A stretch of DNA of 64,000 bases from Mesostigma viride. Taxonomy: Eukaryota; Streptophyta; Mesostigmatophyceae; Mesostigmatales; Mesostigmataceae. Each line of letters starts with the position of its first letter. Position 1 is the first letter of the stretch. The notes beneath the pieces were generated by a model. The model was not told the origin of the DNA and ran no database searches. It was given only the letters and a program-made list of their open reading frames with translations. This document shows positions 28,222 through 39,367 of the stretch, piece after piece. A program made the translations under genes and the position numbers. Location: positions 370,001-434,000 of the forward strand of contig RPFO01000229.1 in the NCBI GenBank assembly GCA_009746045.1. Reading direction: 5' to 3'.

Positions 28222-31200
28222 TCATCGTTTCCCATGCTGGTCCGTCACGCCCCCCATGTGCAGGTCACGATAGTACGCTGGGCACGCCCAATCAAACGCA
28301 TCGAGCACATAGTGGTTGTTCCCAAGGTGGTCGTGCTTCACCTGTAGGACTGGTTCTGATGTGGTGTCACCTACACGTGCCGCCACATGCTTTACTTTGC
28401 ATTTGGTTTCGTAACCAGGCCGCCAGCACTGATGCAACAGTCGGACCTGTGACCCCAGGTAGGACAGAGGCTGTGGATACTTCCCCTTGGCTTTCCACTG
28501 CGAGGACAGTGTCATGTCTTTGGTGAACACAGGACAGTCCGTCCAAGTTTCGTCCATGTTGAACATGGGCTTGCCCTGAACGTCCTTTGCATCCCGTCCC
28601 CTGACTCAAACCAAATCGGGACAAACCACATGCTCCCCATGGCCCCCTCAGCAGGCGTCAGCATGAAGATGGTGCCAACCTCAGCAAACCAAAATTCAGC
28701 GTCCACATTGTCCGCCGCCTGGTATGCCAATGAGTCTGCCGTCGCCACTTGCCCTTCCGGGTATGCATCAGTGTGGAAGCACCTGACCTCCCCAGTCGTA
28801 ATGGTCCTGGCACCGACTACTGCACTAGCATAAACCTTCACGCTGCCAGTTGCTTCATCCCAGGGTGGACAGCCCAGCGGGGCGAGAAGCTCGTCCACCG
28901 TCTGCTTGTCAGCGCCAATTTCGGCCAACGTAGGTGTTGACTTAGGGTTGCGGCCGCAAGGCATGCCCCCCATGACCTGCACACACACAGCACCACATGC
29001 AAAACACACAAGTGCCGTTGTTACCCTGGGCATATGAACGGAAATGCTGGGTCGGCCCAGCACACCAAGGAATGCCCTAGCCCTAGCGCCAGCGCAGCCA
29101 TAGCAACAGCGCCCATGCGTTTCCTCACCTGCTCGATGCGCCCCAACGCGCAGCGCTCGTGTATGACCGTTGGAAAAGTCGCCCCTTGCCGCACCCACAC
29201 CTCCCGCCCAGAAGGACCGCCACTCGCGCCTCTACCAGTCGCAGACGCTTTGGGATACAGCTTGTTGAACATCCTGCTTTCCTGCAAGGTTTGCAGCACG
29301 CGTTCATCGAGCTGGGATGTCTCCTTAACCAGCATGGACTGCCACGCCAAGTAGCCCTGTAGTTTCTGCAGCAAGTATAACGCCCCGGCTCCTTGCTGTG
29401 GCATTTGGCCATCGACTCCATGAGAGATTTCAGGAATAAGTGGTACCCCTCAAATTCATGCGGGCCCAAGGACCAGATACGACCCACATCGTCCATCTGT
29501 GCCAAAGCATGCCGCGGTATGTGGACGTTATGGCTGGCGGCATTGTCTTGGGGTGCCATCCTCTTCTTCTTCTTCTCCGCGTTCTTCTTCTTCCCCGCGT
29601 TTTTCTTCTTTTCGTCGCCATCCGCTGCCTCAGCCATTGCCCCAGGACCCTTTCCTGCAAGGCTGCCACGCGGCCACAAGGTGCCGAAACACTCTTGAAA
29701 AGTGGCGTAGACGTTGTCAGCAGCCAAGTTGTAGATTGGAGACGTAACGGGACCAAGCATCATCTGCGCCCACTTGGCGAGGTGCATCACCATCTTGCTG
29801 ATCCGCCGGGCTCTCATGCGCATGTACTCCGCCACGTCCACCGTCGCATCCGCCCAGTCGTCGTGGTGAACGTTGCAAAAGGGGCATCCCTGCAGTGGCG
29901 CACACACCCACAATGCGCCGCACACCAAGGTACGCAGAAATAAAAGAAGGGCTGATGGTTACGGTGACACCACACCAACACAGCTTCCCAATGAATCAAG
30001 GCGTCATAGGCAGCACCCCGAACCAAGGTACGTGACAACATCACTCACTTTGTCGCCGGTGCAACCCTTGTGCCCCATCGCGCCGTTGCGGGCGGCCGAA
30101 TCCATCACGTTCAGGTTCGCGACACGGATTTCCCAAAGCTCACTTGGCGTTTTGGGAAACTTCACAAGCATGGGCACGCCCTCTGCCATCGCATCCATGT
30201 CCTCCACAAGACACTCAAGGACTGCCTCTCGTGGCACATGTGTATCTCTCACGGTGATGGGGAAGATCATGTCTCTTGACTTGTTGTCGGCGCGCTCGAT
30301 GTTCAGAACAGTGAACAAATGCGCTTCCAGCGTCCCATGCCGATGGAGATACTCCTCAAATGAGTCATCCCACAACGCCACTACCAAATATAGGATGCGT
30401 AGACCAGACTTAGAAGGGCGGTAACAGCGGAATTCGGCTTCCCATCTAGAGAATCTCAGCCTCTTGTACCGAGGCTTGTCCGGGGACAGGTTGTACGACC
30501 TGCGCATGAAGAACACTCGCCCGCCCTCTCGGTCAGCCTCGGCAAATTTCCTCCACTTACGGACGCCAACCACGTCAATGTGACCCCCGTAGTTCAGTAA
30601 AGAGATCTCCTGCTCATGCTTCGTCCAGAAGACCTCACTGACACGATCGGCATCCCGCGGTACGGTCCCCCCCGGACAATCCCTTGCGCGGTAGAAGAAC
30701 CTGCAGGCATCATGACGGCGGGCAAATTATATAGCGTTGTCATCAATATACAATACTAGATCCATCCAAGCGTGCTGGACGTGCACACGTCAATATCCTC
30801 CCACCAAATGTAGTGCACTCTGTGTAATCCTGCGCAGGCGTGGTCTCAATTTAGGATGCCGAGGATGCCGAGGAGTGGCTAACCTCGGGAAAATAGTGTT
30901 CGGAACTTTGCGCTCATGCAGGACCAAAAAGGTTACGACATTATTTGGTCTCTAAACACGCCACATTGCTGCATAAACACTGTCATCATACTTGATATAT
31001 GGTGCAAACATTGCACTTCCCACAACCCAGTTTAATAACCATGCTTGCACTGGCCCGGATGCATGCCCATTACGGCAGTTTATAGTGGTCAACTGGTACC
31101 AACCAACAAGGGAGCCCGGACAACACCAATCTGTTTTCAGCAGAATGCAATTAACTCAGCATGTGCAATCCCAAGGGCATATCATGATGAGTGTACATCG

Positions 31201-32226
31201 ACACAAAAGCACCATCCATGCCACTTACCGGACTTTCGCCCATGGCTCACGAGTCCCGTCAGCGTTTACTTGCATGAAGACAGCGCGGACAAGGCAAAGT
31301 TCTTCTCGCTTTCGCTGCCCCTTGTTGTTGTCCATTAACACCATGATGGTGTCCCCAATGCGGACGACACTCTGCCGCTTCTCACTGGAACTTGCTGCCA
31401 AGGCGGGAAGCTGCACCTCCTGTTGTTGAACTGTTGGATGGGTGTTGTAAAACTGGGTCTGATTGAAAGTCCACACACGCCGATCCTCATTCATCTCGTG
31501 TTCTAGTAACAGTTTCCCCGTGAACGACTCATTCTGCAGCAGAGCGGATAGCGTTGACTGTATGCTGATGTAAGTGAACTTGACTGCCTCACGCAAAGGA
31601 TCGCCCTCTGCCTCCGCTGGGACCCAATTCACAGTCAGTGCGTCCGCAAGGGGCAGGCCCTTCTCCAATGACCGTCTCCTAGCCACGCCGAACTCCCCGT
31701 GGCTGGTCACACTGTATTGTGGGTGCTTCGCCAGTTCCTGAAACGCTTCGATGCACTTATCAGGAAGACCAAACTCCGTGGCTATGCAGAAAAGCGAAGC
31801 CTGTGTAAAATCGGCGTTCCCAGACAACGGCTTAGACCATGCCCATGGGTTTCTTGATGCACGGCCGGCGCCGGCCTCAACATCACCAGCCGTTCCTCCC
31901 CCACCGTCTGTCGTAAGCCCCTCCTCCGCCATCGCCCCCCCTGCCCCACCGTCTGCCGTAAACTCCTCCTCCGCCATCGCCCCCCATTCCTCCTCCATTG
32001 AGTCATCAGGGCGCGGCTCAGCAGGCTCTACGCCTTCCATGCCCGCCGCATCGGGCTCCGGCTCCGGCGACCGTGTATCCACTTCAGCCACTTCAACAGC
32101 TTCGGCGGTCTTCAACAGCTGTTCACCTTGCGGGCATTCCTGGCGTGGCTCACCAAACAGCCTTCGCCGTTTGGCTCGGTCGTTCCCGCCGCTGGGAAGT
32201 GGGAACGGACCAGGAGGCACCGACAT
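28222..32226 (-). CDS. BAH-domain plus DDE (Plavaka/EnSpm/KDZ-like) transposase-like gene, 4 exons
   Basis: Exons 32226-31229, 30700-30049, 29889-29129 and 28976-28222, joined by GTAAGT, GTGAGT and GTGAGG donors and CAG acceptors; the junctions keep frame. The start ATG at 32226 (MSVPPGPF) follows no upstream Met; earlier exons are possible. About 1050 residues: an acidic, low-complexity N-terminus; a BAH-like segment across exons 1-2 (RIGDTIMVLM, EPWAKVRFFYRARDC, EVFWTKHEQEISLLNYG); and an RNase H-like core with LWDDSFEEYL (first Asp), NVMDSAARNGA (second Asp), GCPFCNVHHDDW (Cys/His) and LGPHEFEGYHLFLK (likely Glu). This spacing is familiar from Plavaka, EnSpm and KDZ transposases. Frames break near 29400 and 28600 by one base each, so it is decayed or carries sequencing errors. 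Confidence 0.55.
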
Positions 32227-32528
32227 CGGGGCGCGCGACGAGCGGTTGTGGACCGATATCGTTGAACGCGAAGGGATGTCCCTGACGACGAGAACGTTCA
32301 ATGGCCTCACCTACGAACGATTTTTTGGGGGACTTGTAATAATATGCCTGATATGCCTGAGATCGACGAGAAAACAGCCAGCTCATTTGCTTGTCAGGCT
32401 GACAATTCCGTGCGCATCGTTGCCATGCAGTGTCGGCCCATTAATATTGTATACACCTCCAGTTGCAACAAACGCCATGGACGTACAGCAATTACAACAC
32501 GAGGCTTATACCAATACCTAACTAAACC

Positions 32529-32945
32529 GAAGGTGGTACACAACTGCCGTGGGAAGGAGGGGGGTGGTACACAAATACCGTACAGGTGGTACACAACTGC
32601 AGCCAGGTCGACAGCGGGTCGCTGCGTACCTGCCGTGGGAAGGAGGGGGGTGGTACACAAATACCGTACAGGTGGTACACAACTGCAGCCAGGACAACAG
32701 CGAGTCGCTGCGTACCTGCCGTGGGAAGGAGGGGGGTGGTACACAAATACCGTACAGGTGGTACACAACTGCAGCCAGGACAACAGCGAGTCGCTGCGTA
32801 CCTGCCGTGGGAAGGAGGGGGGTGGTACACAAATACCGTACAGGTGGTACACAACTGCAGCCAGCACAACAGCGAGTCGCTGCGTACCTGCCGTGGGAAG
32901 GAGGGGGGTGGTACACAACTGCCGCCAGTATAACAGCGGGTTGCC
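32529..32945 (-). repeat. 86-bp tandem repeat, about 4.8 copies (right terminal array)
   Basis: Reverse complement of the unit at 24466-24745. TACAGGTGGTACACAACTGC recurs every 86 bp from 32581. It lies about 300 bp upstream of the transposase-like gene start. Confidence 0.95.
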
Positions 32946-33169
32946 GCGTTATAGGGTGACCTGACAGCGATGCCGCAAGAACGTGTACCGTGCGATGTTT
33001 GGTTTGCCCCTGACCACTGGGGTTGTAGCCGTCGGATGGCTGCAACCACGTGTGTACGCGAAATTTGACAGTGCACCAGGAGTGCACGCGAAATTTGAAA
33101 GTGCGCATTCACGTCTTCACCACGCGTAGGTGACTCCAGTTAACGTTTACGCGCAGCTCATCAGTTTCT

Positions 33170-34721
33170 ATGGCGCCCAAGCTCAAGAAGAAGGCCACGA
33201 TGTCGCGGGAGGAGGAGGACATGGGCCGGCGGCGCAAGAAAAGCCGCCCCTTGATTTCCTGCGAATCCGAATCCGATGCCGATTCCTCTTCCTCGTCGTC
33301 CTCCGGCGAGGACGACGATATTGGCGCGGTGCCACCGGCCACCACCTCCTCCGGCAGGAACTTGCAAATCGCGGCCAACAGGGCGGAGGAGGGCCTCAGG
33401 CAGGAGGTGGCGGCATTGAGACAAGACGTCGCGAGTCTCATGACGCGACTGGGCACCAAACTGCCCAAGAATTTCGTGGGTTGCACATTACGCATTATAT
33501 AGCTTATTTGCTGAACTTTTTTGCTTTACACGATTCATTATTCCAGATTTCTAACTTCGCACTTTCTCTATCTTGCACATTGCACGTTTGCAGAAGACAA
33601 CCCCAGCTTTTTCGGCCGCTGCCGAACACCTCTCCCGGCATTGCTTGTCCATTCGCGCTGATATGTCGGGAAAGAGGTTCAGCTGGACCAGGAGCGGTCC
33701 GTCCGGGAGTCGGGTCTGCGTGGCGCGATCGCCATGTTCTTCCAGGAGGCGGGCATCGTGAAAGGCCCCAACGACTCGGTTCCTGCGGAGGATTACGTTC
33801 AAGTCCGGGCTGCGCTGGTCAAGCGCCAGTCCAACCACCGGTCCAACTTGTTCAAGTTTGGCCTGGCGCGGGTGTCTGACGACTACACGTCGTGGTTGGT
33901 GGGGACGGCCACCACCAATCGCATCAAGAAGTACGCCGACCTTCCCGCATGGCTGAAGGAGGACTTCTGCCGCGTGGTACTTTTGTACTATCTGAAGATG
34001 TTGCACTTCACGGTGCAGGTAAGCAGCCTTATTCTCCTTCTTATACCTGTTTCGTGGCATGCGCTTACTTTCTTTAACACATTGGTACATAGGCCTATAC
34101 AGCATGTCACTACATTTAGTTTTTGTATGCCAACAATGACTTATATTGTTTGTTCAATGCATGCATGGTTAAATGAATGTACTTGCCGTGTGATCATGAC
34201 ACCACAAGCAGGAGGTGCGGGACAAGCGGCCTGAGCTGTGGGAAGATTGGGAAGACATCGCCTCCAAGTGCTGGGACAAGAAGAAGGTGCGCGAGGCGGC
34301 CGAGAAGCTGAACATGATGCGGTGTGGGCCAAGGCGCGAGTGGGACGACGTGGACGAATGTTTCAAGGAGATGGCGAGGACGCGTGCTTCCTACCGGCAT
34401 CTGCCAACGCGTGTCTTGTTCGACAACACTGACAACCCGTGGCCGTACTGTACTCTGACACAAGCGCAAACTCGCACGCCCGCGCAAGCATCGGTGCCTC
34501 GAGCGCACCAAGCGAGCGCACATCAGCACCTGCCGAGGAGACCACACCCATCGGCGCGGCGAGCGGGGATGTCACGCACTCACTGCCGGCGCAGCCCCAG
34601 TCAGCACCTTTGTAGAAGACCCCACCCATCGGTGCCTCGAGCGAGTTTGTCACGCAATCCAATGGATGATAACAAAGCCAATAAATATTTAAGGATGTCA
34701 TCAGCCGACTTGGTTATCTGA
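33170..34721 (+). CDS. Unrecognised three-exon gene with Ser/acidic N-terminus and coiled coil
   Basis: Exon 1, 33170 to about 33473 (ATG; MAPKLKKKATMSREEEDMGR, an SSSSSSSGEDDD tract, then a coiled coil EEGLRQEVAALRQDVASL), donor GTGGGT. Exon 2 starts after GTTTGCAG at 33593; the frame that fits the rest (VQLDQERSVRESGLRGAIAM ... KKYADLPAWLKEDFCRVVLL) has a TGA near 33660, so there is a frame break or a later acceptor. It ends at CAG|GTAAGC (34018). Exon 3 starts after CACAAGCAG at 34212 (EVRDKRPELWEDWEDIASKC) and ends at 34721 in a low-complexity tail. No family recognised. It may be host or transposon-derived. Confidence 0.45.
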
Positions 34722-34723
34722 TC

Positions 34724-34795
34724 ATGTCTTGTGCTACCATGGTCCGGATTCTCCCGATTTCTGGCCTGCGATGGTTGTCTCCTTGATGTCTTGTG
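34724..34795 (+). mobile_element. 52-bp Penelope 3'-end stub with 10-bp target duplication
   Basis: ATGTCTTGTG stands at 34724-34733 and again at 34786-34795. Between them are only the last 52 bases of the Penelope-like element (34734-34785, CTACCATGGTCCGG ... CTCCTTG). This is an extreme 5' truncation, and it fixes the 3' terminus of the family. Confidence 0.85.
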
Positions 34796-34990
34796 TTAGA
34801 GTTTCAATGTATTATAAATGCGACAAGGACATCGGCTGAAATGTGAGAATGAAGACATATTGGTGAATTGAATACAAAAACTTTGTTTTATGCTTAAATA
34901 TGAAATAATAAACTCTTTTAGGCTCATTACATGAAACTGGACATTGCACAAATTAAAAACAAAATATATAGTAGACAACTACATCTTAAG
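34796..34990. other. AT-rich stretch, no gene seen
   Basis: AT-rich sequence that leads into the 15-bp satellite. Confidence 0.5.
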
Positions 34991-35365
34991 TTACAACTTG
35001 TAAATTACGATATGTAGAGGTCTGCACGTAGTTTACCAACTCGTAATTTAACCGCTCGTAGACTATCAACTCGTAGATTACTACCTCGTAAGTTACTACC
35101 TCGTACGTTACTACGTCGCAAATTACTACCTCGTACCTTACTACCTCGTAAATTACTACCTCGTAAATTACTACCTCGTAGATTACTACCTCGTAAATTA
35201 CTACCTCGTACATTACTACCTCCTAAATTACTACCTCGTACATTACGACGTTGGATCTTACCTCGGATCTAATTCGTAACTTACGAAAAAGATCCCATCG
35301 CGTATCTATAACGTAATAGTAGCGGACACCGTAAATTACCACCTCGTAATTTACGCCTCGGATGC
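34991..35365 (-). repeat. 15-bp satellite, about 18-20 copies
   Basis: The unit TTACTACCTCGTAAA is degenerate at both edges and most regular from 35080 to 35260. A few units recur at 35330-35365. On the minus strand it reads as VVIYE repeats, which are not a gene. Confidence 0.9.
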
Positions 35366-35389
35366 TTTTTACCACCCTCGGACGAAAAG

Positions 35390-35815
35390 TATAGTGTAAA
35401 GAGCCGATCAACGTCAAAATCACGCTCAGACCAGCCAGGTTCGCCTGGGCGACTGCGCTTTGGGTCAGGCGATGCAGAGGGCGAGGAAAGCCCAGGAGGT
35501 ATCTGGGCGACCACCAGTGCGCGACTAGTGTCACCTCCACTGCCTTCCGGCCCTGATGGCGAAGCTGCAGCCGGAGCTGCATGCAGACGTATTTTCATTG
35601 CCGAGCGCAGCTGCCAGGCTGCGTTGCGTCGAGGAGCGTTTGCTCGTCATATATTGCGTAATAGCCTCGGAAAATTATATCAGCATGTGCGTCGTAGAAA
35701 GACGCGTCGATTGTGATATTCACGGCTGATTTCGGTGCTCAAACGTGAAAGTTATGAGCTCCGCCGTCAGCCATGGCTACCTCGTGGCTCGTGGCTCGTG
35801 GCCATGGATGATCAT
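35390..35815 (-). pseudogene. 5' end of the ORF1-only LINE family, minus strand
   Basis: Reverse complement of the common leader (GCCACGAGCCACGAGG, CATGGCTGACGGCGGAGC) followed by an Ala/Pro/Ser-rich ORF1 start with PDPKRSRP and FDVDRLFTLYF. It is cut off where the 15-bp satellite begins. Confidence 0.65.
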
Positions 35816-36022
35816 GGAAAACAAAGACAAGCTTTATTATACCATGATGGATCAAAAACAACGTCTCAACAATGGCGACCCCACGTCCTTGATATCGACG
35901 TGCTTGTCGAGCATGCCTCAACCTTAGCCTGAAGAGAACCAATCAGAGTCATGGACTTCTAAACAAGATCTTCGTATCCATCCTAGTCACACAAAACAGA
36001 ACAACACCACAAACGGAACAGC

Positions 36023-36125
36023 CGCTTATCCTCAATGGAACGGAAGGTAAGCAGGACTGGGGGTGTGCCGCCTTGTCCCGTGAGTGGGGAAGGTGATGCC
36101 CACGCAGTTCTAATTTACCTCCTGA
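36023..36125 (+). repeat. Fragment shared with LINE copy B
   Basis: It matches 2526-2635: CCGCTTATCCTCA, AAGGT(A/G)AGCAGGACTGG, GCCGCCTTGTCCCGTGAG, CCCACGCAGTTCTAA. Origin unclear, probably internal LINE sequence. Confidence 0.6.
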
Positions 36126-36284
36126 GCTTGGCCTCAAGCAGGCATCCATCGATCCATCCACGGTTTAATAATACTCGATCCGTGACTCCCCAACGGAGTA
36201 CGAGTTTAGGAGTTCAGACATGAACTATTCCTAGATGCATCCCCTTTGGTTTGCACATTAATTAAAGTAATGGAAATCTGTACG

Positions 36285-36460
36285 CTGATTTGCCCTATGT
36301 TTCCCACATTATTAGGCACAGGCGCCTGGGCCTAGCCGGGCACCTGGCCCGCACAGATCGGGTAGACACATCAGATAGACTAGCTGGCACCACGCCCGCC
36401 CAGCCTGGGCGATATGTCCTCCCCTGGCGTGCCCCAGGCCGTGCGCGGCAGGGCCGCCAC
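36285..36460 (+). pseudogene. C-terminal remnant of a LINE reverse-transcriptase ORF
   Basis: One frame reads SHIIRHRRLGLAGHLARTDR, the pattern (basic residues, then R-R-L-x-x-x-G-H-x-A-R) seen near the C-terminus of many non-LTR RT proteins. Nothing else of ORF2 is found around it. It is the only trace of a LINE RT in the window. Confidence 0.45.
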
Positions 36461-36894
36461 GTCAGTACCCGTGGACTTTTCGTGGTAGACTCGGCATGGA
36501 CATGTTGTGCTACACTATAGACGTGACGGGCTCACACCCGGGCAGCCTCCTGGTTTGTCTGTACTGATGTGGGGGCAGATGGTACGCAAGGATAGATGGC
36601 AAGTAGTGATGAAGGAGACCACCCCCAATTTCTGTGGGGGCTCCGCGTGTGACCGCGTATGGCATTCATAGCGATTCGGGCCGCGGTGCCCACACCCCTG
36701 TAACTAGGACCTAGATAGGTTACACCATCCATTCCATATATAGCCACGAGCCACGACTCAGGTAGCCATGGCTGACGGCGGAGCTCATAACTTTCACGTT
36801 TGAGCCCCGAATTCAGCTGTGAATATCACTATCGCTTCGTCTTTCTAAGACGCACATGCTGATATTATTTTCCGAATCTATTACGCAATATATG

Positions 36895-38182
36895 ACGAGC
36901 AAACGCTCCTCGACGCAACGCAGTTTAGCGGATGCGCTCGGCCATGACAATACGTCTGCAGCTCAGGCTGCAGCTTCGCCCTCAGGTCCGGCAGGCAGCG
37001 GTGACACTAATCGCGCACCGGTGGTCGCCCCGAACCCTCCCGGGCTCACTGCCTCGCCATCGGCATCGCCTGACCCTAAACGCACCCCGCTCAGCCGACA
37101 AAACAGGAGGGTCTTCTCGCCCCTCAGAACCACGCTTTCGGCCCCAACCTTTCCAGGTCGATGATCACGACTGGACCAACATGTCTCCGGCCGATGCTAT
37201 GCACTGCATCTTCTACGGGGACTACGCCTCGCTTTACGACCTGCGCCTCCATCTCCACGACATCCATCGCCTCCTCTGCACCGACGGCAACCGCTGGACC
37301 AACATCAGCATGCTCAGTGTTCGGGTCCCCCCGCCCCCGCCTCCAGCATGCCATCCTCAACTCCCTTCTCCAGCGCTCTGACGGCGAGATCTGGGCTCCA
37401 TCCATCTCCGCCCCCACACTTCGTTCCATCCTTACGGAAGCCTTTCAGCAGCTGGCACGTGACCCCTATTGCCGCCGATGTGGCAGCAATGGGCGGCACG
37501 CTGGCTACTGAACTTCCTCACCTTTCCACCATGCACCGCTGCCTCCACCTCCACTGCCATTTCCGCCTCCACTGCCGACATCAAAGCCCAGCTCCTCGAC
37601 CTCGACCAACGCCTTCAAGCCACCGCCACCGCCCTTGAGTGCTTGCATGACACTACCGGCCTCACCGCCCAGGCGGTGAAGGACATCGCTGCCCAGCCAG
37701 CACCTGCTCCGGCCCGGCCGGCGATGCTCCCTCCACCTGGGCGGACTTGCTTAAGCATCACACCACCTCCACCACCTCCACCATCGCGGCACAACTCAAG
37801 CAACAAGCCCTCGACCTTCGCGAGGAGGCCGACATCGCCCAGCGCAGCCACAATGTCATCGTCAAGCACTTCGACCAGCGGGTAGGTGAGGCTGGTCGCG
37901 CGCGGGGTAAGGCTGGCCCGGCACCCGTGCTCCTTACCTTTAAGTACATGGCGGACAAGCTGCATGGCGTTCCTTAAATGCCGCAAGAAGCTCTCGGAGA
38001 CTCGCTTCACGCTGGACGACGACTTGACCCGGCCTGGCCCAGCAACAGCGGCGACGCGAGCTATGGCCGACCTACCTTCAGCTCCGGCAGAGCGCAGGCG
38101 GGTAAAGCTGGTATACTGGAGGGGGGCGGTCATCCACGTTGACCACAAGCCCTGGCAGGCACCTCCTGCCACCTCAGACTAG
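36895..38182 (+). pseudogene. ORF1 of copy C, frame-shifted
   Basis: ATG at 36895, MTSKRSSTQRSLADALGHD. Then in successive frames: DWTNMSPADAMHCIFYGDYA (37170-37230), a coiled coil (STADIKAQLLDLDQRLQATA, 37570-37630; AAQLKQQALDLREEAD, 37790-37830), and a C-terminal segment KCRKKLSETRFTLDDDL ... VYWRGAVIHVDHKPWQ. The C-terminal pattern (short basic helix, then a YxRGxxxxVD strand) resembles the C-terminal domain of LINE ORF1 proteins. At least four frame changes. Confidence 0.6.
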
Positions 38183-38362
38183 GGAATAATACCAGGAGTG
38201 TAGATTAGTCAGGCTTAGCCTAGCATGTGGCCCACGCGCATGTGCGCCCATAATGGCCCCCATGGATGATGCCTTCAGAATTTAGCCACGCCATGCCTAT
38301 AATGGGACCTCCCATGGATGTTGCATTAAGAATTTAGCCATGCTATGCCTATGCAGAGGGAT

Positions 38363-39090
38363 TAATTAATTAATTAAAATCATAGCTCCGTTGGGAGCAT
38401 ATGTAACACATAGCCCTGAGAAAGGGGCATCTATGGGTTTGTAATACAATCAGGGCTACAACCTGCAGGTGGAGGATGTACAACTGTCACCTGCTCTGGG
38501 TGCACAAGGTGCACCTGCACCGCCATGATGGTTCATGCCTCCTTAACAAGCACAGGCACCCAGGGGGGGCTTGAGGAGAGGGCCTAGAAGGCCTGCATGA
38601 CATATGGGGTGGAGGGTATGTGGCTAGGCTATAGCTGGTGTACACATGGCATCTCAGCAGAGAGTAACTCCCTGCATAGGCATCGCATGGCTAAATTCTT
38701 AATGCATCATCCATGGGAGGTCCCATTGTAGGCTGGGCGCGGCTAAATACTGAAAGCAGCATCCATGGGGGCCATTATGGGCGCACATGCATGCGCGTGG
38801 GCCACTTGCAAAGGCTAAGCCTATCTAATCTACACTACTGGTATATTCCCTAGTCTGGGGTGGCAGGAGGGGCCTGCCAGGGCTTGTGGTCAACGTGGAT
38901 GACCGCCCCCCTCCAGTATACCGGCTTCCCCCCTGCACGCTGCCGGAGCTGAAGGTAGGTCGGCCATAGCTCGCGTCGCCGCTGTTGCTGGGCCAGGGTC
39001 AAGTCGTCGTCCAGCGTGAAGCGAGTCTCCGAGAGCTTCTTGCGGCATTTAAGGAACGCCAGCTTGTCCGTCATGTACTTAAAGGTGGTA
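38363..39090 (-). mobile_element. Nested 5'-truncated LINE copy D with 12-bp target duplication
   Basis: ATGCAGAGGGAT stands at 38351-38362 and 39091-39102. The insert is minus-oriented: the ORF1 C-terminus (TFKYMTDKLAFLKCRKKL ... open to PPATPD, 39085-38850), the 3' UTR, then the TTAATTAATTAATTAA tail at 38363. It landed in the 3' UTR of copy C, which gives a large palindrome with arms near 37950-38350 and 38690-39085. Confidence 0.85.
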
Positions 39091-39367
39091 ATGCAGAGGG
39101 ATGCTCTCTGTTGAGAAGCCATGCCCCAGCTCTTGTATAGCCATGATGATCTTCCCCCACATGACAGGCTCCCCCTTAGCTGGGCATAGCTTGATAGATC
39201 ATGGGGGTGCAGGTGCCCTGGCGCACCTAGAGCGCAAGGATAGTTTACATTCCCACTCTTGCAGGAAGTAGCCCAGAATGTATTAAAAGCCATATGCCCC
39301 TTCCCAGGGATATGTGCTACATGTACTCCCAACGGAGTTATGTTCCTAATTAATTAATCCATTCCAT

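Larger units (their letters stand above)
24466..32955. mobile_element. Candidate large DNA transposon with satellite terminal repeats, transposase-like and 2OG-oxygenase-like genes
   Basis: Two arrays of the same 86-bp unit face each other at the ends (24466-24745 and, inverted, 32529-32945). The outermost bases are similar: TACGCAGCGACTCGCGCTG on the left, and TATAACGCGGCAACCCGCTG when the right end is reverse-complemented. Between them are a 2OG-Fe(II) oxygenase-like gene (+), two tetranucleotide arrays, a 92-bp satellite and a BAH/DDE transposase-like gene (-). The right boundary is approximate and no target duplication was found. The left end abuts a clipped LTR. The 86-bp unit also occurs once without these genes (6281-6512), so a plain satellite remains possible. 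Confidence 0.5.
36738..39356 (+). mobile_element. Complete ORF1-only LINE-like element, copy C (with nested copy D)
   Basis: Flanked by ATCCATTCCAT at 36727-36737 and 39357-39367, an exact 11-bp duplication. It begins ATATAGCCACGAGCC, includes the leader, a broken ORF1 (36895-38182), a 3' UTR, and after the nested insertion resumes at 39103 and ends in CTAATTAATTA. Without the nested 740 bp it is about 1.9 kb and has no reverse transcriptase. It must have been mobilised in trans. Confidence 0.8.
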
